DNA of 64,000 nt from Cephalotus follicularis (Eukaryota > Streptophyta > Magnoliopsida > Oxalidales > Cephalotaceae), in contig BDDD01000040.1 in NCBI GenBank assembly GCA_001972305.1, positions 695,471-759,470 of the forward strand, written 5' to 3'. The first letter of the stretch is position 1, and the number at the start of each line of letters is the position of its first letter. The translations under genes and the position numbers were made by a program. This document shows, one piece after another, positions 1 to 11,841 of this stretch. A model generated the notes under the pieces. The model was not told where the DNA came from and ran no database searches. It saw only the letters and a program-made list of their open reading frames with translations.

Positions 1-508
1 ATTGAAGTTCCTAGATGATGAAAATGCTACGAGTTCTAGTGATATGTTATGAATAATGACATGATTCTCTTGATGAGAGCAAGTTGATATAAGTTTTCTG
101 CAGTCTCTGTATGGTTATGAATCTGGTAATGTTGAGGATTATAATGAAATTTTCTAATTAAATGTCTATTAAGGATTTGTATCCATGACTAAAAGTCTTG
201 GCATGATCTGATTAGTGAATAAAATTGAGGTTTCTGATTGATAAAATCTTGCAAGTCAAGATACCTTGTGAATCATGCTTGGAGAAAAACTTTTCAGGTT
301 CTGGTGTCAAAATATGATAGTGATGTGTGAATGGTTCTGATGCGAGTAATAGCGATAGTTGAAAGTTTTTTGTGATCTGGTTTCTGTATTGATGAAAAAT
401 TGTTATAAGTTTGATCATTTCTATTTTATCTTATGAGGCAAGTGCTTCAATCTTTCCAACCTTTGGGGTTCTATGAATTTTGAGGACGAAATTCTGTTAA
501 GGGGGATA
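1..508 (+). mobile_element. 3' end of a Ty3/gypsy (Tekay/Del-like) internal region with polypurine tract
   Basis: This is the decayed 3' terminus of a gypsy element. Near 480-495 a frame reads FEDEILL, the usual end of chromovirus-type pol just before the polypurine tract. The tract AAGGGGGATA lies at 499-508 and is followed directly by TGTTTGTGAC, the expected LTR start. Upstream of about 450 I see no continuous reading frame. The lineage is inferred from the terminal motif and from the length and style of the adjoining LTR. Confidence 0.6.
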
Positions 509-3260
509 TGTTTGTGACATCCGTGTCCTAGTACGGTCTGTGTCTGTGGACCCTACGTGGCTTCTGTCTATCTGTTTATTTATTTTTTTGACATTCATGA
601 TATATGCATCACGGCATTAATAAATTTTTGATATTGCGATTTGTTTCTGATGATTTTCCTGCATGACAAATTATTTTTCTTTACAATAAATTAAATGAGG
701 TTTTACTGAAATTGTTGCTGAATTCGAAAAATAAGCTAAGTGGTATATCCTAAACATCCAATTTATGTCTGTATCGGATAATTTTTGGACAAAAACCTGT
801 CCGTTTTGGGTTAAATATATATATGTAAGGAAATGCAAATTTTTATTCATTTTTGGCTTTTCTCTTTCCTCACTCTCATTTTCTCTCTCCTCTCTCCCTT
901 TCTCTCTCTCTCTCTCTGTTTTCTTTCTGCCGCCGGCTTCATTGCCGAAACGACGCCGGCGAAGGTATCGGTAGAACCGCCTCTGTCTCCCGAGCACACT
1001 GGCCCAGCCTCGACGCCGACAAAGCTCTTCTCTCTCCGCCTCTATTTTGCGTCGATCCGCCGTCTTCGGTGACCGTCATGGTAATGCGAGCCTAGATTCG
1101 GACTCCTGGCATCGCGGCGGTTTGAACGCGACCAGCCCCGACCTGTTACGACGCCGGCAACGTAAATCTACAGCGAAGGCAATCGCGGTCAACTCGCCCG
1201 TTCGGGCCAGATGCGATAGTGCCGTGACCAACGCGCCTCAGATCCGAGATCCCTGATCTCCAGCGTTCCTGATATGACCTTCTCTGCGGCTGACCGGCGA
1301 CGCGCACAGGCCAGCGACGGTGCGTGGGCCCAAGTGTCAACAGCCTCCGGCGGCCAGTTTCTGACAGCTTTCTGACTCCGTTCTCCGCATTGATGTGATC
1401 CGTTCCAGTTCCGCTGCGGGATTCTGGCTCTGTGCTCCGTTCCGTCTGCTTTCGGTAAACTCTGAACTCTATTCCATTAATTCTGTTTTCTTTTGAATTT
1501 TGTAATTCTGTATCTATTTCTGTTGTATAATGAACTTGAATTTCTTATATGATCCGAAATTGGATAACTTGGACAACCATTTGGACTTGCCTTAAAGATT
1601 TCGAAAGAGTGTTTAATAAGAGGTTTAAACAATGTTTTGAACTATCAAACTTCTGCTGCTGTTGACCGTTTGGTCGATTATAGTTTTCTAACATCTGCAC
1701 GCATTTCATTGCATAAAGCATTTCACGTCTTAGTACGTGTTTGAGTCTGATAGTCTATTTTCTGTCTGTCTATTTGTCTGTGGGCAGAGGATCCTGCCTT
1801 TGAGGTCGGCCATGGAGGCTACCAGTCGTGTGGCTTGTTCGTCTGTATTGTGAGTGGAACGTCTTTCTTTAACCCTTTTTACTCTAAAATGCTTTTAAAT
1901 GTTTTGAATGTTTAAGCGTTTTGCTTAATTATTTCTGTATCTGAATGATTTTGGACTACTCTGTTTCTGAAAGATGTTTAAGTTTTAATATCTGAAACTT
2001 TCTTTTAATGTTTCAAACGCTCGTAAGATGATAGTCATAGTATGACGCTATTTTCTTTTATATCTGTATTTGATAAGAAAATGATTTCTGGATCTGTTTG
2101 AAATCTGTTTTAAGTATGTTTTGAAACATTTATGAATTCTGTATATGTCTGAATCTGTTTTGAATCTGTTTCTGAAATATGTTTAAGTATATTATGATGC
2201 ACTGGGGATATCGGTATTGTATTATTTACATTTCTGATGCCCATGAGAGGCATTGTCTACACGTGTATGACTTTCTGCTGATGCTTTGACACGACGGTGT
2301 CATGGCCACATTTTCTGCTGGACGTTCGGTCCGACGGGGCCCAGACATCAACCTTACCTAGTAGACCCATTGCATCTTTATATATTTTATCTGTTTAAAC
2401 TCTATTAATTATTATATGTATATGAAATTTTGATGATTTGAATATGGTTTTCTGATCTGGTTTTCTGCTGGTTTCTGGAAACATTGGTTTTATAAATCGG
2501 TTTTGAATTTATATTCTGTTTCAGTTGTTTTATAATTCTATTATATCTTTTCTGCAAAGGTATTTTACTGCGAGCAAAACTCTGCGGAGTCTTTTTGTTC
2601 CATCTCACTAGTCCTGTGGACTAACCCTCTCATCTGTTTTCTGTTTTTAGTTCTGACAGGTTAGTCTGCTGAGCTCTGTCATATGGAGTTTGTCTGTCTG
2701 CTGAGGTGAGACTACAAGGGCATGCCTACCAGAGTCAACATATGCATACCATCATTACATCAACATTTTAAATTCTGCATTACTTATGTTTGTAGATAAA
2801 TGTTTTATGGTTTTGTTTAAAAATGGATGAGCCCTATTCAAGTTTTAAGTTTTGACAATATGGTTGAGGCAAAACCCAACCCATACTTGTTTTCTGTTTA
2901 AATTATGGTCTGCTGAGGGCTGAGCCCATTTTATAAACTGTTTCCTCATTCGAGAGTGTGGTTACTGAGGACTGAGCCCATTTTTATAAACTGTGTTTTT
3001 CTTTACAAGGGGCATAGTCCGATAAACAAATACGACATGCCTGATTTTAGTAAAAATTTAAGAGTTAGAATTATTTTCAAGTTTTTCAAGAAAACATTAT
3101 GCTTTGAAGAAATTTCATACTGTTTAAAAATGTATTTCTGAAACTCTGTTCTGCTGAACCTACAAGGTGAGCCTTTGATAGGAGGCTTGGCCTCGTAGCG
3201 AACACAACGGATTCAAGACGGGCTGGGACCGAGCGTGTCTCATACTTTCATCACATCGTT
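509..3260 (+). mobile_element. long LTR (or LTR plus flank) of the gypsy element
   Basis: The LTR begins TGTTTGTGAC straight after the polypurine tract. A CT-rich run at 853-916 is followed by a GC-rich stretch (930-1460) that resembles, in reverse complement, the stretch at 17701-18250. The two therefore belong to one LTR family. From 1500 to 3250 the sequence is T-rich with repeated 'ctgag..tgagcccat' phrases, as in other long Tekay LTRs. No convincing CA end or primer site is visible before the PMD gene begins at about 3268. The 3' end is therefore approximate and may be a truncation. Confidence 0.5.
853..916 (+). repeat. CT-rich low-complexity tract inside the LTR
   Basis: The tract is a run of CTCTCT and TTTCTC. 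It occupies the same relative place as the CT or GA tracts of the related LTRs at 18253-18290 and 52160-52198, which suggests the start of the transcribed leader. Confidence 0.7.
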
Positions 3261-3267
3261 TGGATAA

Positions 3268-4331
3268 ATTTCTTATTCTCTTGAAGATGATGATACTCAA
3301 TTCCATCTTCCTTTATTTGGAGATGAGAATGTTCAATCATTGACTACTTCTCCTGAGGAAAAACGCATGAACGCGACCCTTATAGAATCTCTTAATGCTT
3401 CCAATGTGGGAAATGCTAGGGCCACCTTCAGTAGCTCGATAAAGTACCATTTTGGCTCCACTGTTAATGACAAGAACGGTTTACCGGACTTTGAAAAGGG
3501 TAAGGGTTTGAACCCAAAATTGAATTTAGCTGCTTTTATCGCTTTTTGGCTCTCTAGGTATGTATTTCCTAGGTTGCCTGTGGATGGTGTAAATAAAGGC
3601 CTATTTATGCTTGCCATCAAGATATCGAAGGGTGACAATTTTCCTTTAGCCTTTTTGTTTGTGGGTTCTTTGTATAAGTTCCTAGATCTGTATAAAACAA
3701 GTATGGAAGTTTCCCTAGAACACAATTTTGTCTTGTGTTTTGTTGATACTGCAGCTCTTCAACTATTCTTGTGGAATCATTATAGAAATTATGCTCCCAA
3801 GGTGGTTAATAATAAGGTAGCCTTTAAAACATAGTTGAGATACACTCCAAAACCTCAAACCAACTTGTTGGATTTCTGGATGAAGAATTTGAATTTGATT
3901 TCCACCCTTACACTCATGACGTTTCTTCTCCAGAACATCTATGCCTTTATCCTCATGAACTAGGCTCAACTTAGCATTTAAAAATAATAAAAAAGTCTGA
4001 TTTGAAGATAGCACGCCCTTGTTATCATTGTGTTTGTTCAACACATCTATCATGTATTACATAGTTTTCTTCTGCTACTCATACTTTGAAATTTTCAGTA
4101 GTGATATACTCTCCTTATCACTTTGTCAAGAAACTGGGTGACCAAGGGATGGTAATCAAGAGTATTGGGAGTCCTAAATTTGATGTTGTATATTCTTCCT
4201 TCTCAGAGGAAGTAAGCATATGCCTGATGTTATCTTCTCCTTCTTTGGATACTCCATATTTTTTTAAGCGAGGCAGGATCTCAAAGTTGTGGCATACTTA
4301 TTGGTCGAAGCAGAAGAAGAATTTTCAATAA
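3268..4331 (+). pseudogene. plant mobile domain (PMD, aminotransferase-like) segment
   Basis: The frame opens at 3268 after a TAA, and the first residues include LPLFGDEN. The hallmark AAFIAFWLSRYVFP lies at 3532-3573, followed by GLFMLAIKISKGDNFPLAF and a GSLYKFLD helix, all typical of PMD. After a stop at about 3832 the C-terminal part continues in other frames. One holds YSPYHFVKKLGDQG (about 4107-4148), which corresponds to the Y.P....RQfG.dQ motif of the family. KLWHTYW near 4290 marks the domain end. PMD proteins occur as host genes and inside MULE and gypsy elements. The N-terminus is missing because the LTR ends or truncates it at about 3260. Confidence 0.7.
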
Positions 4332-4756
4332 TTTGTTACAAGTGCACCTCAACTTGTTTGTCCAACTTCAGATCATTCCTGTTTATTCTATTGCACAAGC
4401 TTGCCTGCTGATAAGAAACATGCAGAGATCAAAGAGAAAAATATGCATTCATCTCTTGGTATCTTCTCATATTCTTCTGATAAGGAAGTTGCGCCTCATG
4501 CTCCAATGATTGAAAAAGCCGTTACTGTTGCGCCTTCTTTTGATGCGAATGTCACCAAGAAGAAAAGAAAGAGACTCATAAAAGGAACATTTGTTAATAA
4601 AAAATATGTTAGTGGTCATGATGATGAAGATCATGTTCCAATTGGGAACATTAAAAGGCTATGCATAAGAGTTTCTTATCCATCTCTTGAAGCCTCCAAG
4701 GCAGAAGAACTAGTTGAAACTTTAAGAAATTTAAGAGCTGTCAGTTCGGATAAGAC

Positions 4757-5757
4757 TTGTCCACACCATCCCAAAAGAATGCCTATTACGAAGCAAAAAC
4801 AGATAACCATGCTCAACTCCCAGACGATTCCTTTCTACGCCTTGTTAATTATAAGAACAATTGCTTTATGAACTATGTTCTTCAGTGCCTCCTATCATTC
4901 AAACCTTTCATGTATGATATCCATGATAGCGAACATTTCAAGCCTTATGGCTCTCATAGTGCTAGCTTTTGCATTGTCTGCACTTTAGACAGTCTTTTAT
5001 TTGTCTTTGGTAAATTATACATTTCAAGCCCTATACATATTTGAATTTGTCAGTCACATAACCCTTTTTTCTTCTTCTTTTACATTGTTTAAACAAGAAG
5101 ACGCCCATGAATTCTTGCTTTGAGGTTTGAACCTATTGAAAATGAAATTTGACGGTTCCAAAATTGCTTCTATGCACAAACCCTATCTACCTATTAATCC
5201 ATCAAGGGATTTCATCTTGTGCTCAACCATTAGCTCCCTTTCTTGTTCAAATTGTTCATACACCTCTTCTCAACTCAAAACTTGTTATGGCCTATCTTTG
5301 GGGATCACTGCTGAAATGTCTTTAAAATCTGCATTTTCCTTCTTCACTAAATCAGAGGAACTTTCAGATGTGTCATGCAATGGTTGTAATCAGAGGGTCA
5401 AAGCTGAAAAGAAAATCTTGATGGAAAAAGGAGTGCCTTTCTTAATCTTCTAACTGAATAGATTTCTCTCTTCTGAGGATAAAATTAAGGGATGTATTGC
5501 CTTCCCCCTGTTATTGAATATGTCTCCCTATTATACTTCTCTAGTTAACATGGAATACAAGTTGTATAGTTTTAATGTTCACGCTGGAGAGACAGCTTCT
5601 TCAGGTCACTACTGTGCTTTTGTATCCAAGCCTTCATCGTGGTACAAACTCAATGGTGAAGACTTTCATGCAGTGGACATTCAAACAATGTTGAAATAAG
5701 AGGCATACATTCTATTTTATAGAAAGTACACCTTAGATATAACTGCTTTGCCCAGCT
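4757..5757 (+). pseudogene. ubiquitin-specific protease (USP/UBP, peptidase C19) domain remnant
   Basis: The Cys box reads NNCFMNYVLQCL, with the nucleophile Cys codon at 4862-4864. It is followed by FCIVCTLDSLLF, as in the plant UBP20/21/23-like group. After intron 5010-5097 the frame continues EDAHEFLL (5098-5120), two CxxC pairs (CSNC and CNGC) for zinc, LNRF, and the His box SGHYCAFV with His at 5607-5609. The end is WYKLNGEDF and AYILFY (to 5720). Order and spacing fit a whole USP fold of roughly 300 residues. Three in-frame stops remain in the second exon: TGA 5121, TAA 5451 and TAA 5697. A living enzyme would remove ubiquitin from proteins; this copy cannot be made whole as it stands. 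Confidence 0.75.
5010..5097 (+). other. intron inside the USP domain
   Basis: The donor GTAAAT starts at 5010 after exon base 5009. A pyrimidine-rich tract (CTTTTTTCTTCTTC) precedes the acceptor ACAAG ending at 5097. Splicing joins G at 5009 to AA at 5098 as a Glu codon and continues into the DAHEF motif in frame. The join falls in the middle of a conserved motif and keeps the frame, so the call is strong for so short a site. Confidence 0.75.
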
Positions 5758-6892
5758 ATTCTGATTCTCCTGTGGAGCACCCTGAAAAAGAATCTCTTAT
5801 CCCTTAGGTATAATCCATTATCTTTTTAAACTTCTTCCCCTCTCTTCTTATGTATTTCTTACATATCTGATGTTTATATGTACATATTTTCAGAGAAATG
5901 TCAACTTATCATACACCCTCATTCTTTAGAAAGTCTGGATGAAGCAGCCAATCTGAAGGACTTCATGATTCAACTTCCACGCCTCCAAGGGATGAGAAAA
6001 TTGTTATATCAGACACTCCAGCTACTTCAGAAGGTTTTGCTTCTATTTTATCTTTGTCTCCCTTCACTGTTCTACAAATCCTTGGGACTTCGAGCCTTAT
6101 TGGACTTTCTTTAATGACAAGAAATCAATTTTAACAGATTCCACTTCTGCAGCTTCACTTTCCAGTCCATTGGATGTGACTCTTCCTCCTCCTGACATAC
6201 TACCTGTCTCATTTACGCCTCTAGATGTGCTTCCCTTAGAGACTAGTGAACCACCTACTCTTATTCCTTCTTCCCTTACAAACACCTATTTTGAAACTAG
6301 CATTGAAAACACTTTATCCACCATTATAACTTCTCTTGTGATTACCACTCAAAGGTTCAAGCCACTGAAAACTTGTTAATCACAGAATCACCAATTTCTA
6401 ATGTTGAAACCTTAATTTCTAAAGAGGTAACTATAATGGCGGAGACTGAATTGTTGAAGACAGAGTTTATGGAAATGTCAACAAACTTCTTCACGCCACC
6501 CAAAGTTTTTTCCAACTTTTCATTCAGCTTTCCTCAAGTGTGTTAATATTGAGAGTTTTGGTCAATTTCTTGGGCAGTTGGCCACTACTCAAGTGTATTC
6601 TTTGAACAACAAACTTCTGAATGAGTTGAATGCTATTGTTGAAGACTTTGAAGCCCAAAATTGGCATCTAAATTGGGTGAGAGATTTGTTGAATCAAGCC
6701 AAAACTTTTTTGGACATAGAGACTCAAACTGTAATTTTTCCCTCTTTTAAAAAACAATTCATCAAACAAATGAAGTTGTTTTATAGCGTAAGCATGAACT
6801 TTTTGAGAGCAGAAGACTTCTATCCAAAGACTAGTGGAAGAATCTTCAATATTGTCTTAAAGAAGAGAAGAAGTTCTTCGTATTCTTCCTAA

Positions 6893-7091
6893 ATCATATG
6901 GGCATCATTATTTTATTTTTTGGCCCATAAGGCTTATTCTGTACTAAAATTCTCTTCTTTTTCTTTTGAAGGCGTATAGCCTTATTGTAACAAAGAAGGT
7001 GCAAACCTGTTTTGTAAACTTTTCATTAATTTATATATAAAAGAGATTTTTCTTTTATTTATATATTTTCTCCCTTTGTTTTTAAAGCTTG
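6893..7091. other. spacer between the extra gene and the repeat block
   Basis: The stretch is AT-rich with short runs and no reading frame or recognisable motif. It may hold the 3' end of the PMD-USP gene. Confidence 0.4.
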
Positions 7092-7470
7092 ATGTGACTC
7101 TCATATGTTTGTGGGATTCATGACTTTTTGTCACATTTGATCCCATATGTTTGTAGAGCTTTTCATAGTCCTCATATGTTTATGGGATTCATGATTTTAA
7201 TCACATTTGATCCTCATATGTTTGTAGGACTTTATAATGTTGTTGTCATAGCTGCTTCATAGGAATCATGAATTTGTACCACATTTGATCCTTTAATATA
7301 TATGTATACATGTAGGAATCATGACTATATCATATTCATCCTTATAGGAATCATAGATATGCCACATTCATCCAATTTTTGTAGGGTTCATGGTTTTATA
7401 CCACATTTGACCCTTTTTGAACAAATTTGTTAGGACTCATGGCTTTATGCCACATTTAATCCTTTTATAT
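7092..7470. repeat. degenerate tandem repeat, unit about 60-70 bp
   Basis: The phrases CATATGTTTGTRGGATTCATG and CCACATTTGATCC (or variants) recur about six times with varied spacing. Examples lie near 7105-7140, 7175-7212, 7215-7290, 7310-7375 and 7380-7465. Degenerate tandem repeats between pol and the 3' LTR are common in Tat/Ogre-type elements. Here they sit exactly between the pol and the antisense extra gene. Confidence 0.7.
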
Positions 7471-7476
7471 CATGAA

Positions 7477-9906
7477 TTAGCCTCTTATTTTTTTAGGATA
7501 AAATGATAATTTTGTCATAAGAGCATAAATAATAATGATGTAAAAGAAATAATGACGGTATAAGAATGTCATATCTTTGTATTTTATACATAGTAGTTCT
7601 TTACATATATGTTGATGAGAGGTAACTCCTTGTCTGTGATTACATTCTATGGGGCGTACCAATTTTTCATAAGCCTTCTTGACATTGCTGAGGTACTTTT
7701 GATGATTATTCTCTACGACATCTCTCTTTTCATTTGCCATTTCCAGATCAAGCCCCATGGCCTCATCATTTCCAATTTCTACTTATAGTAGCATTCTTGC
7801 TTATGATTCTTTAACTTCAATTGGTAGTACTGCATCTGACTCGTATACCAAAGAGAAAGGCGTAAGCTTTGTTCAATTTCTTTTCGTTGTTCTACACGCC
7901 CACAATGAAAAATTGAGTAACTTGTGCCATTCTCTTGGATGATTATATACCATTTTACTTAGTATCTTCAAAAACTGCTTACATAATTTTCTCACGCCTT
8001 GATGTTCACCATAGGCTCCATCATGCATCTCTCTCATCACCTCTTGAGACTGATCTTTATTAATACATCTTAAAGGAATTCCCATGATATATCTTCTAAA
8101 CAATTCTCCTTGGTGTATAAAGTATTGTTGTGCCTTCCTTTTTATCTTTATTGCATCCTTCTTGTTGTAAGAAAAAAATCCATTTAATAAGAATTTCTTA
8201 TAAGGTTGTCGTCAATCTCCTTGTATATCAACAAAGCATGTCTCAGCAACATCTGGAACTAGATTGCACTTCTCACAATCCTTCTGCAAATTTGCTACGT
8301 CTTTAACCATTGTTGGTCAATAAAATTCATGTCTTTGTATTCTTCTATGTAGCACATGCCCTTTAATTCCACATACTGCTTCATGCACCTCCTTCAGCTT
8401 CTCCTCTACTTCTTTATTAGCCATACACTTTGCTAGAATCAAATATGCACCTTTATGATACAATTCTCCTTTAATATCAATAAACGCTTTCAACATTTTA
8501 AATTTAGCATTGATTGGGTTTTCCAGCTTCTGTGAAATATATTTTCTCCAGTCATCTTCTACTTTCTCTTCATTTTTCTCCTTCATTTTACTTTTTGTGT
8601 GCGTCATTCCCTTCTCTTGATTGTGAAAAATGTTTCATTTTGATTCTCCATTATCACTTTTGAAGCCATTGTTGCAAGGGTGTCTGCATATTTGTTTTCT
8701 GCTCTTGGTACATGCTCGAGAGTGATTTTTAAAATTTTTTTTTGACAAGTCCTAAGCAATGCTTCTATATTCTGCCAGAGTAGGTTCTTTGATGCCATAC
8801 TCACCAATCATCTGTTTGATTATCAGTTTTGAGTCTCTCTTTATAGCAACTAATTTCGCACCTTTCTCCGTAGCTGATAACATTCCTAGTATTAGTGTCT
8901 CATACTCAGCTTCATTATTGGAACAAAGAAAATCCAATTTATATGCTAACTGAATTGAAACATTATTTGAATATTGAAGAATTATTACTATGCCTCCTCT
9001 TGTTGATGTTGAAGATCCATCAAACCAGAGTTCCCACGCATTTTCTGCTTCTTTTAACACATAAGCCTCTGGCATCTCACCAAGAATGTCCTCCATTATA
9101 AGCTCTTGTTGACTTATTGGGAATTGAGCCAAAAGATCTACCAAAACCTGACTTATAAACATTGTTGGCACCCTGATTGTTATATCAAATTTAGATAGAA
9201 TCATAAACCATCTTGACATACACCCTAACACAGCTGGTTTAGTCAAGAGGAACTTTATTGGATCTGATCGTGTAACAACTATCGTCTAATGGCCTATCAT
9301 GTAATGCCTGAACTTTTGAGTGGCATAAACCAATGCCAAACAATGACATTCCATAGGTGAATAGTTGCATTCTGGCCCTTTAATTGTTCTGCTCAGATAA
9401 TATACATGGCGCTCTTGATCTTCAAACTCTTGAACAAGAAATGCACTAACTAATTTCTTAGTAGACGTTAGATACAAAAGTAAGTGCTTTTCTTTGGCTG
9501 GCTTAACCATCATTCTTGTGTCTGTCAATATCCCTTTTATTTTATCACACGACTTTTGGTGCTTATCCTTCCATTCAAAATTTACATTTTTCTTTAATAA
9601 TTCCTACAAAGGGCTTATCAATTCTAATAATGCAGGTATAAATCTACGCACGTAAGAAACTCTGCTCCTGAAGCTCTTCCACTACTTTAGAGTGACTGGT
9701 GATGGCATCTCTTTTATAGCTTTTGTTTTTGTGGGATCAATATATATTTCATTTATGTGCACCAGAAAACCCAAGAATTTACCAGCTAAGACTCCAAAGG
9801 CGCATTTTGATGGGTTCATTCTATATTGATGTTGCCTGCATCTGTCAAACACCTTGTTCAAATCCACTTGGCTTTCTTTCTTTAATCAATGTCTCATGCC
9901 TTCAAG
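7477..9906 (-). pseudogene. Tat-lineage Ty3/gypsy pol remnant (RT end, RNase H, archaeal-type RNase H, IN)
   Basis: Reading from 9906 downward, the RT end has DLNKVFDRC, MNPSKCAFGV and GKFLGFLV (9682-9867). RNase H has YYLSRTIKGPE and a YSPMECHCLALVYA-type end (9286-9528). A second, archaeal-type RNase H has ELWFDGSS, NNEAEYETLILGM and ADTLATMAS (8604-9100), which is diagnostic of Tat. Two zinc-binding integrase N-domains follow in series (about 8240-8607 and 7960-8200). Most of the integrase core is deleted: the second zinc domain runs into ILSKMVYNHPREWHKLLNF, then LWACRTT and TPFSLVYESDAVLP (about 7800-7960). The last part (7640-7757) is the post-core AYEKLVRP. Stops and frameshifts occur throughout. 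RT upstream of 9906 is lost. Confidence 0.85.
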
Positions 9907-9949
9907 GCTTACAGCCATTCAAACCCATCGTGTTATATCTTATATATAT

Positions 9950-10612
9950 ATATACCAGAACATTTGCGTCTCTCCTCTAGTTATATAAAGAGTCATTTGT
10001 TGACGTAGCATAGAAGGATATTTAGGTCTTTCCTAATAAGTTAAATTACGTCATAAACAGTCTGTAATTGAAGGGCAAATGTCTTTATTATAATATTGTT
10101 AACCGATACAATTTTCCTAATTTTATGGTAAGATTAATTGAATGTAGAGACAGATAGAAAAAAAAGTGTGTGAACTCAAATTGACTGGTTGAGATGTCTT
10201 GTGTTGGTCATAACCATGACAATGCTTATAACACTGCAAATTATAGTTCTTGCATTACTTATATAAACGCTGGCTACAATAAAATACGTATTATATGTGT
10301 TAAAATAATAAGTTGTAACATGATATCAGGGTTAGGCTCAAGCTATTTTTCTAACCAATATCATTACACAGTTTCTGATCACAATTGATCATACGTCGCT
10401 TACAAAGTCTCATTCACGCGTCACTTAAACAGCTTATGATATAAATCGATCACACTTCATTTAAACAGTCTTTGATCAAAATGGAGTCATAGCCGCTCAT
10501 TTTTAGTTTCGTTGCTAAAACAAACCGGCCTCACACTTAAAAAATAAATCCACGTTTCATGTGAGGGCTAATGTTAAGATATCACACACTAGTTAAATAA
10601 AGAAGTCATCTA
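9950..10612 (+). mobile_element. possible small LTR element (TRIM-like), interrupted
   Basis: At 10571 TGTTAAGATATCACAC resembles a Copia-type LTR start, preceded by purine-rich GTGAGGGCTAA. The phrase CTAGTTAAATAAAGAAGTCAT after it (10589-10609) has a near match, CTAGTTATATAAAGAGTCAT, at about 9976-9995. In addition GTAACATGATATCAGGG near 10315-10331 resembles an LTR end plus a degenerate primer site. This would give a left LTR of about 370 bp, a short interior, and a right LTR cut by the gypsy LTR at 10613. The evidence is thin and the ends are not fixed. Confidence 0.3.
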
Positions 10613-11351
10613 TGTAACGCCCCAATACAACCACTATTACTTTAGCATTTATTGCATCATATTTAATTTCAGTATGAATATTATGCATATTGTTTATGTA
10701 TATGACTATGGACAGTATGGGGTATTTATAATACCCATATGGCATGTTACATGTATGTTTACACTATTAGTAAAGTATGGGGGTAGATTATTGTAGAAAT
10801 GGTATATAAAAGCCAAACATACCCCCAAAACATTGAACTCTCTCATTTTCTTACTTTTTCTCCCGTTTCTCCTTCCCCCTCTCTCACAAAACCCTCATCC
10901 TCTCCCCATATACTGTCGAACTGGTCAAGAACAAAAGGGGAAAAGGGGTATTGATTGATAAACCATGTTTTGAACACAAGATTGAAGCTCCATATATCAA
11001 ATACTTGAGTCTTTTCTCAATCTCTCAACCTAGGAATTCAAGAACAAGCTTCAATCTTTGGTAGAAAACTTCTCAACCTAAATATGCTTATAATTTGTAC
11101 ATTTATGCACATATATGAACTGATTACATGCTACGGATTGAATTGAATTGGATATAATTGATATGTTTGAGTTTTAGGTAAAAAGGGGGGGCATTTGACC
11201 TAGAAATGATATAGGATGAATCTATGGATTAAAATTAGTTTAAATGGCTTAAGAATGTCTAAAAGCACTTGTATCAAGATTGGTTTTAAAGGATTTGAAG
11301 AAAGAAACAATTTTGGAAATATTGAATCAAAAACCCTTGATTATGCAACTC

Positions 11352-11600
11352 TAAGTGTTGACGCCTTACCAATAAGCATCGTCGCTTAGAGTTCGATCGA
11401 TTTAAAGTATGAACTACTTTTTAAAACTTCGACGCTTTGCCTATGCTGGAATCGTCTAGATAAGAGATGGCGTTTAACCCAGAGCGTCGTCGCTTAGTCA
11501 AATTGGAAATGTAATTAAGCTACTGCCTTCCCCAAACAACGACACTTAACTTAACTATCGACGCTGAGCGCAAAGCGTCGACGCCTAATCTTGGGCATAG
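11352..11600. repeat. cluster of GCGTCGACGC-type palindromes in LTR
   Basis: Variants of a GCGTCGACGC / AAGCGTCGTCGCTTAG core recur about eight times in 250 bp, for example near 11355, 11380, 11428, 11484 and 11572. The best copy, AAAGCGTCGACGCC, lies at about 11572-11585. The cluster sits downstream of the TATA box, in the presumed transcribed part of the LTR. Confidence 0.75.
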
Positions 11601-11841
11601 CCGATTAAGGTTTGTTGCAGTTTTAAAATGTTTTTTAATAATGTTTTCAAATGGTTTTCTCATGAGCCCCTTTCCTAGGCCCATGTAAAGGTTTTCACTG
11701 GGTCCCAGAGTTTTAAATGACCTAGTAAGGGTAAGGGAATGTCTATAGATGTTCACCTTAGAGTGAACTTGTAACTTCTAGTCTAGGCATCGATCTAGAG
11801 TCGACTGATCTCTCAGCTAGAGTTACTCATGGTACGTGATT

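Larger units (their letters stand above)
3268..6892 (+). pseudogene. PMD-USP fusion gene remnant, antisense extra gene of a Tat element
   Basis: This is a multi-domain, broken gene. In order it holds a plant mobile domain (3268-4331), a basic linker with KKKRKR near 4560, a ubiquitin-specific protease domain (4810-5720), a Ser/Thr/Pro-rich stretch (about 6130-6380) and a helical C-terminal part (6578-6892). At least one GT-AG intron (5010-5097) restores the USP frame, so the ancestor was a spliced gene. Stops and frame changes near 3834, 4331, 5121, 5451 and 5697 show it is now dead. It lies 3' of, and opposite in strand to, the Tat pol at 7477-9906. That is the place where Tat elements often keep extra ORFs. 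Belonging to that element is inferred, because the LTRs are not preserved. It could instead be an independent PMD gene or a MULE capture. Confidence 0.65.

Noticed and set aside
671-1340. Overlapping reading frames on both strands in the CT-rich and GC-rich LTR part
   Set aside because: They arise from low complexity and high GC in an LTR; no domain and no conservation of frame with the related LTR at 17701-18250.
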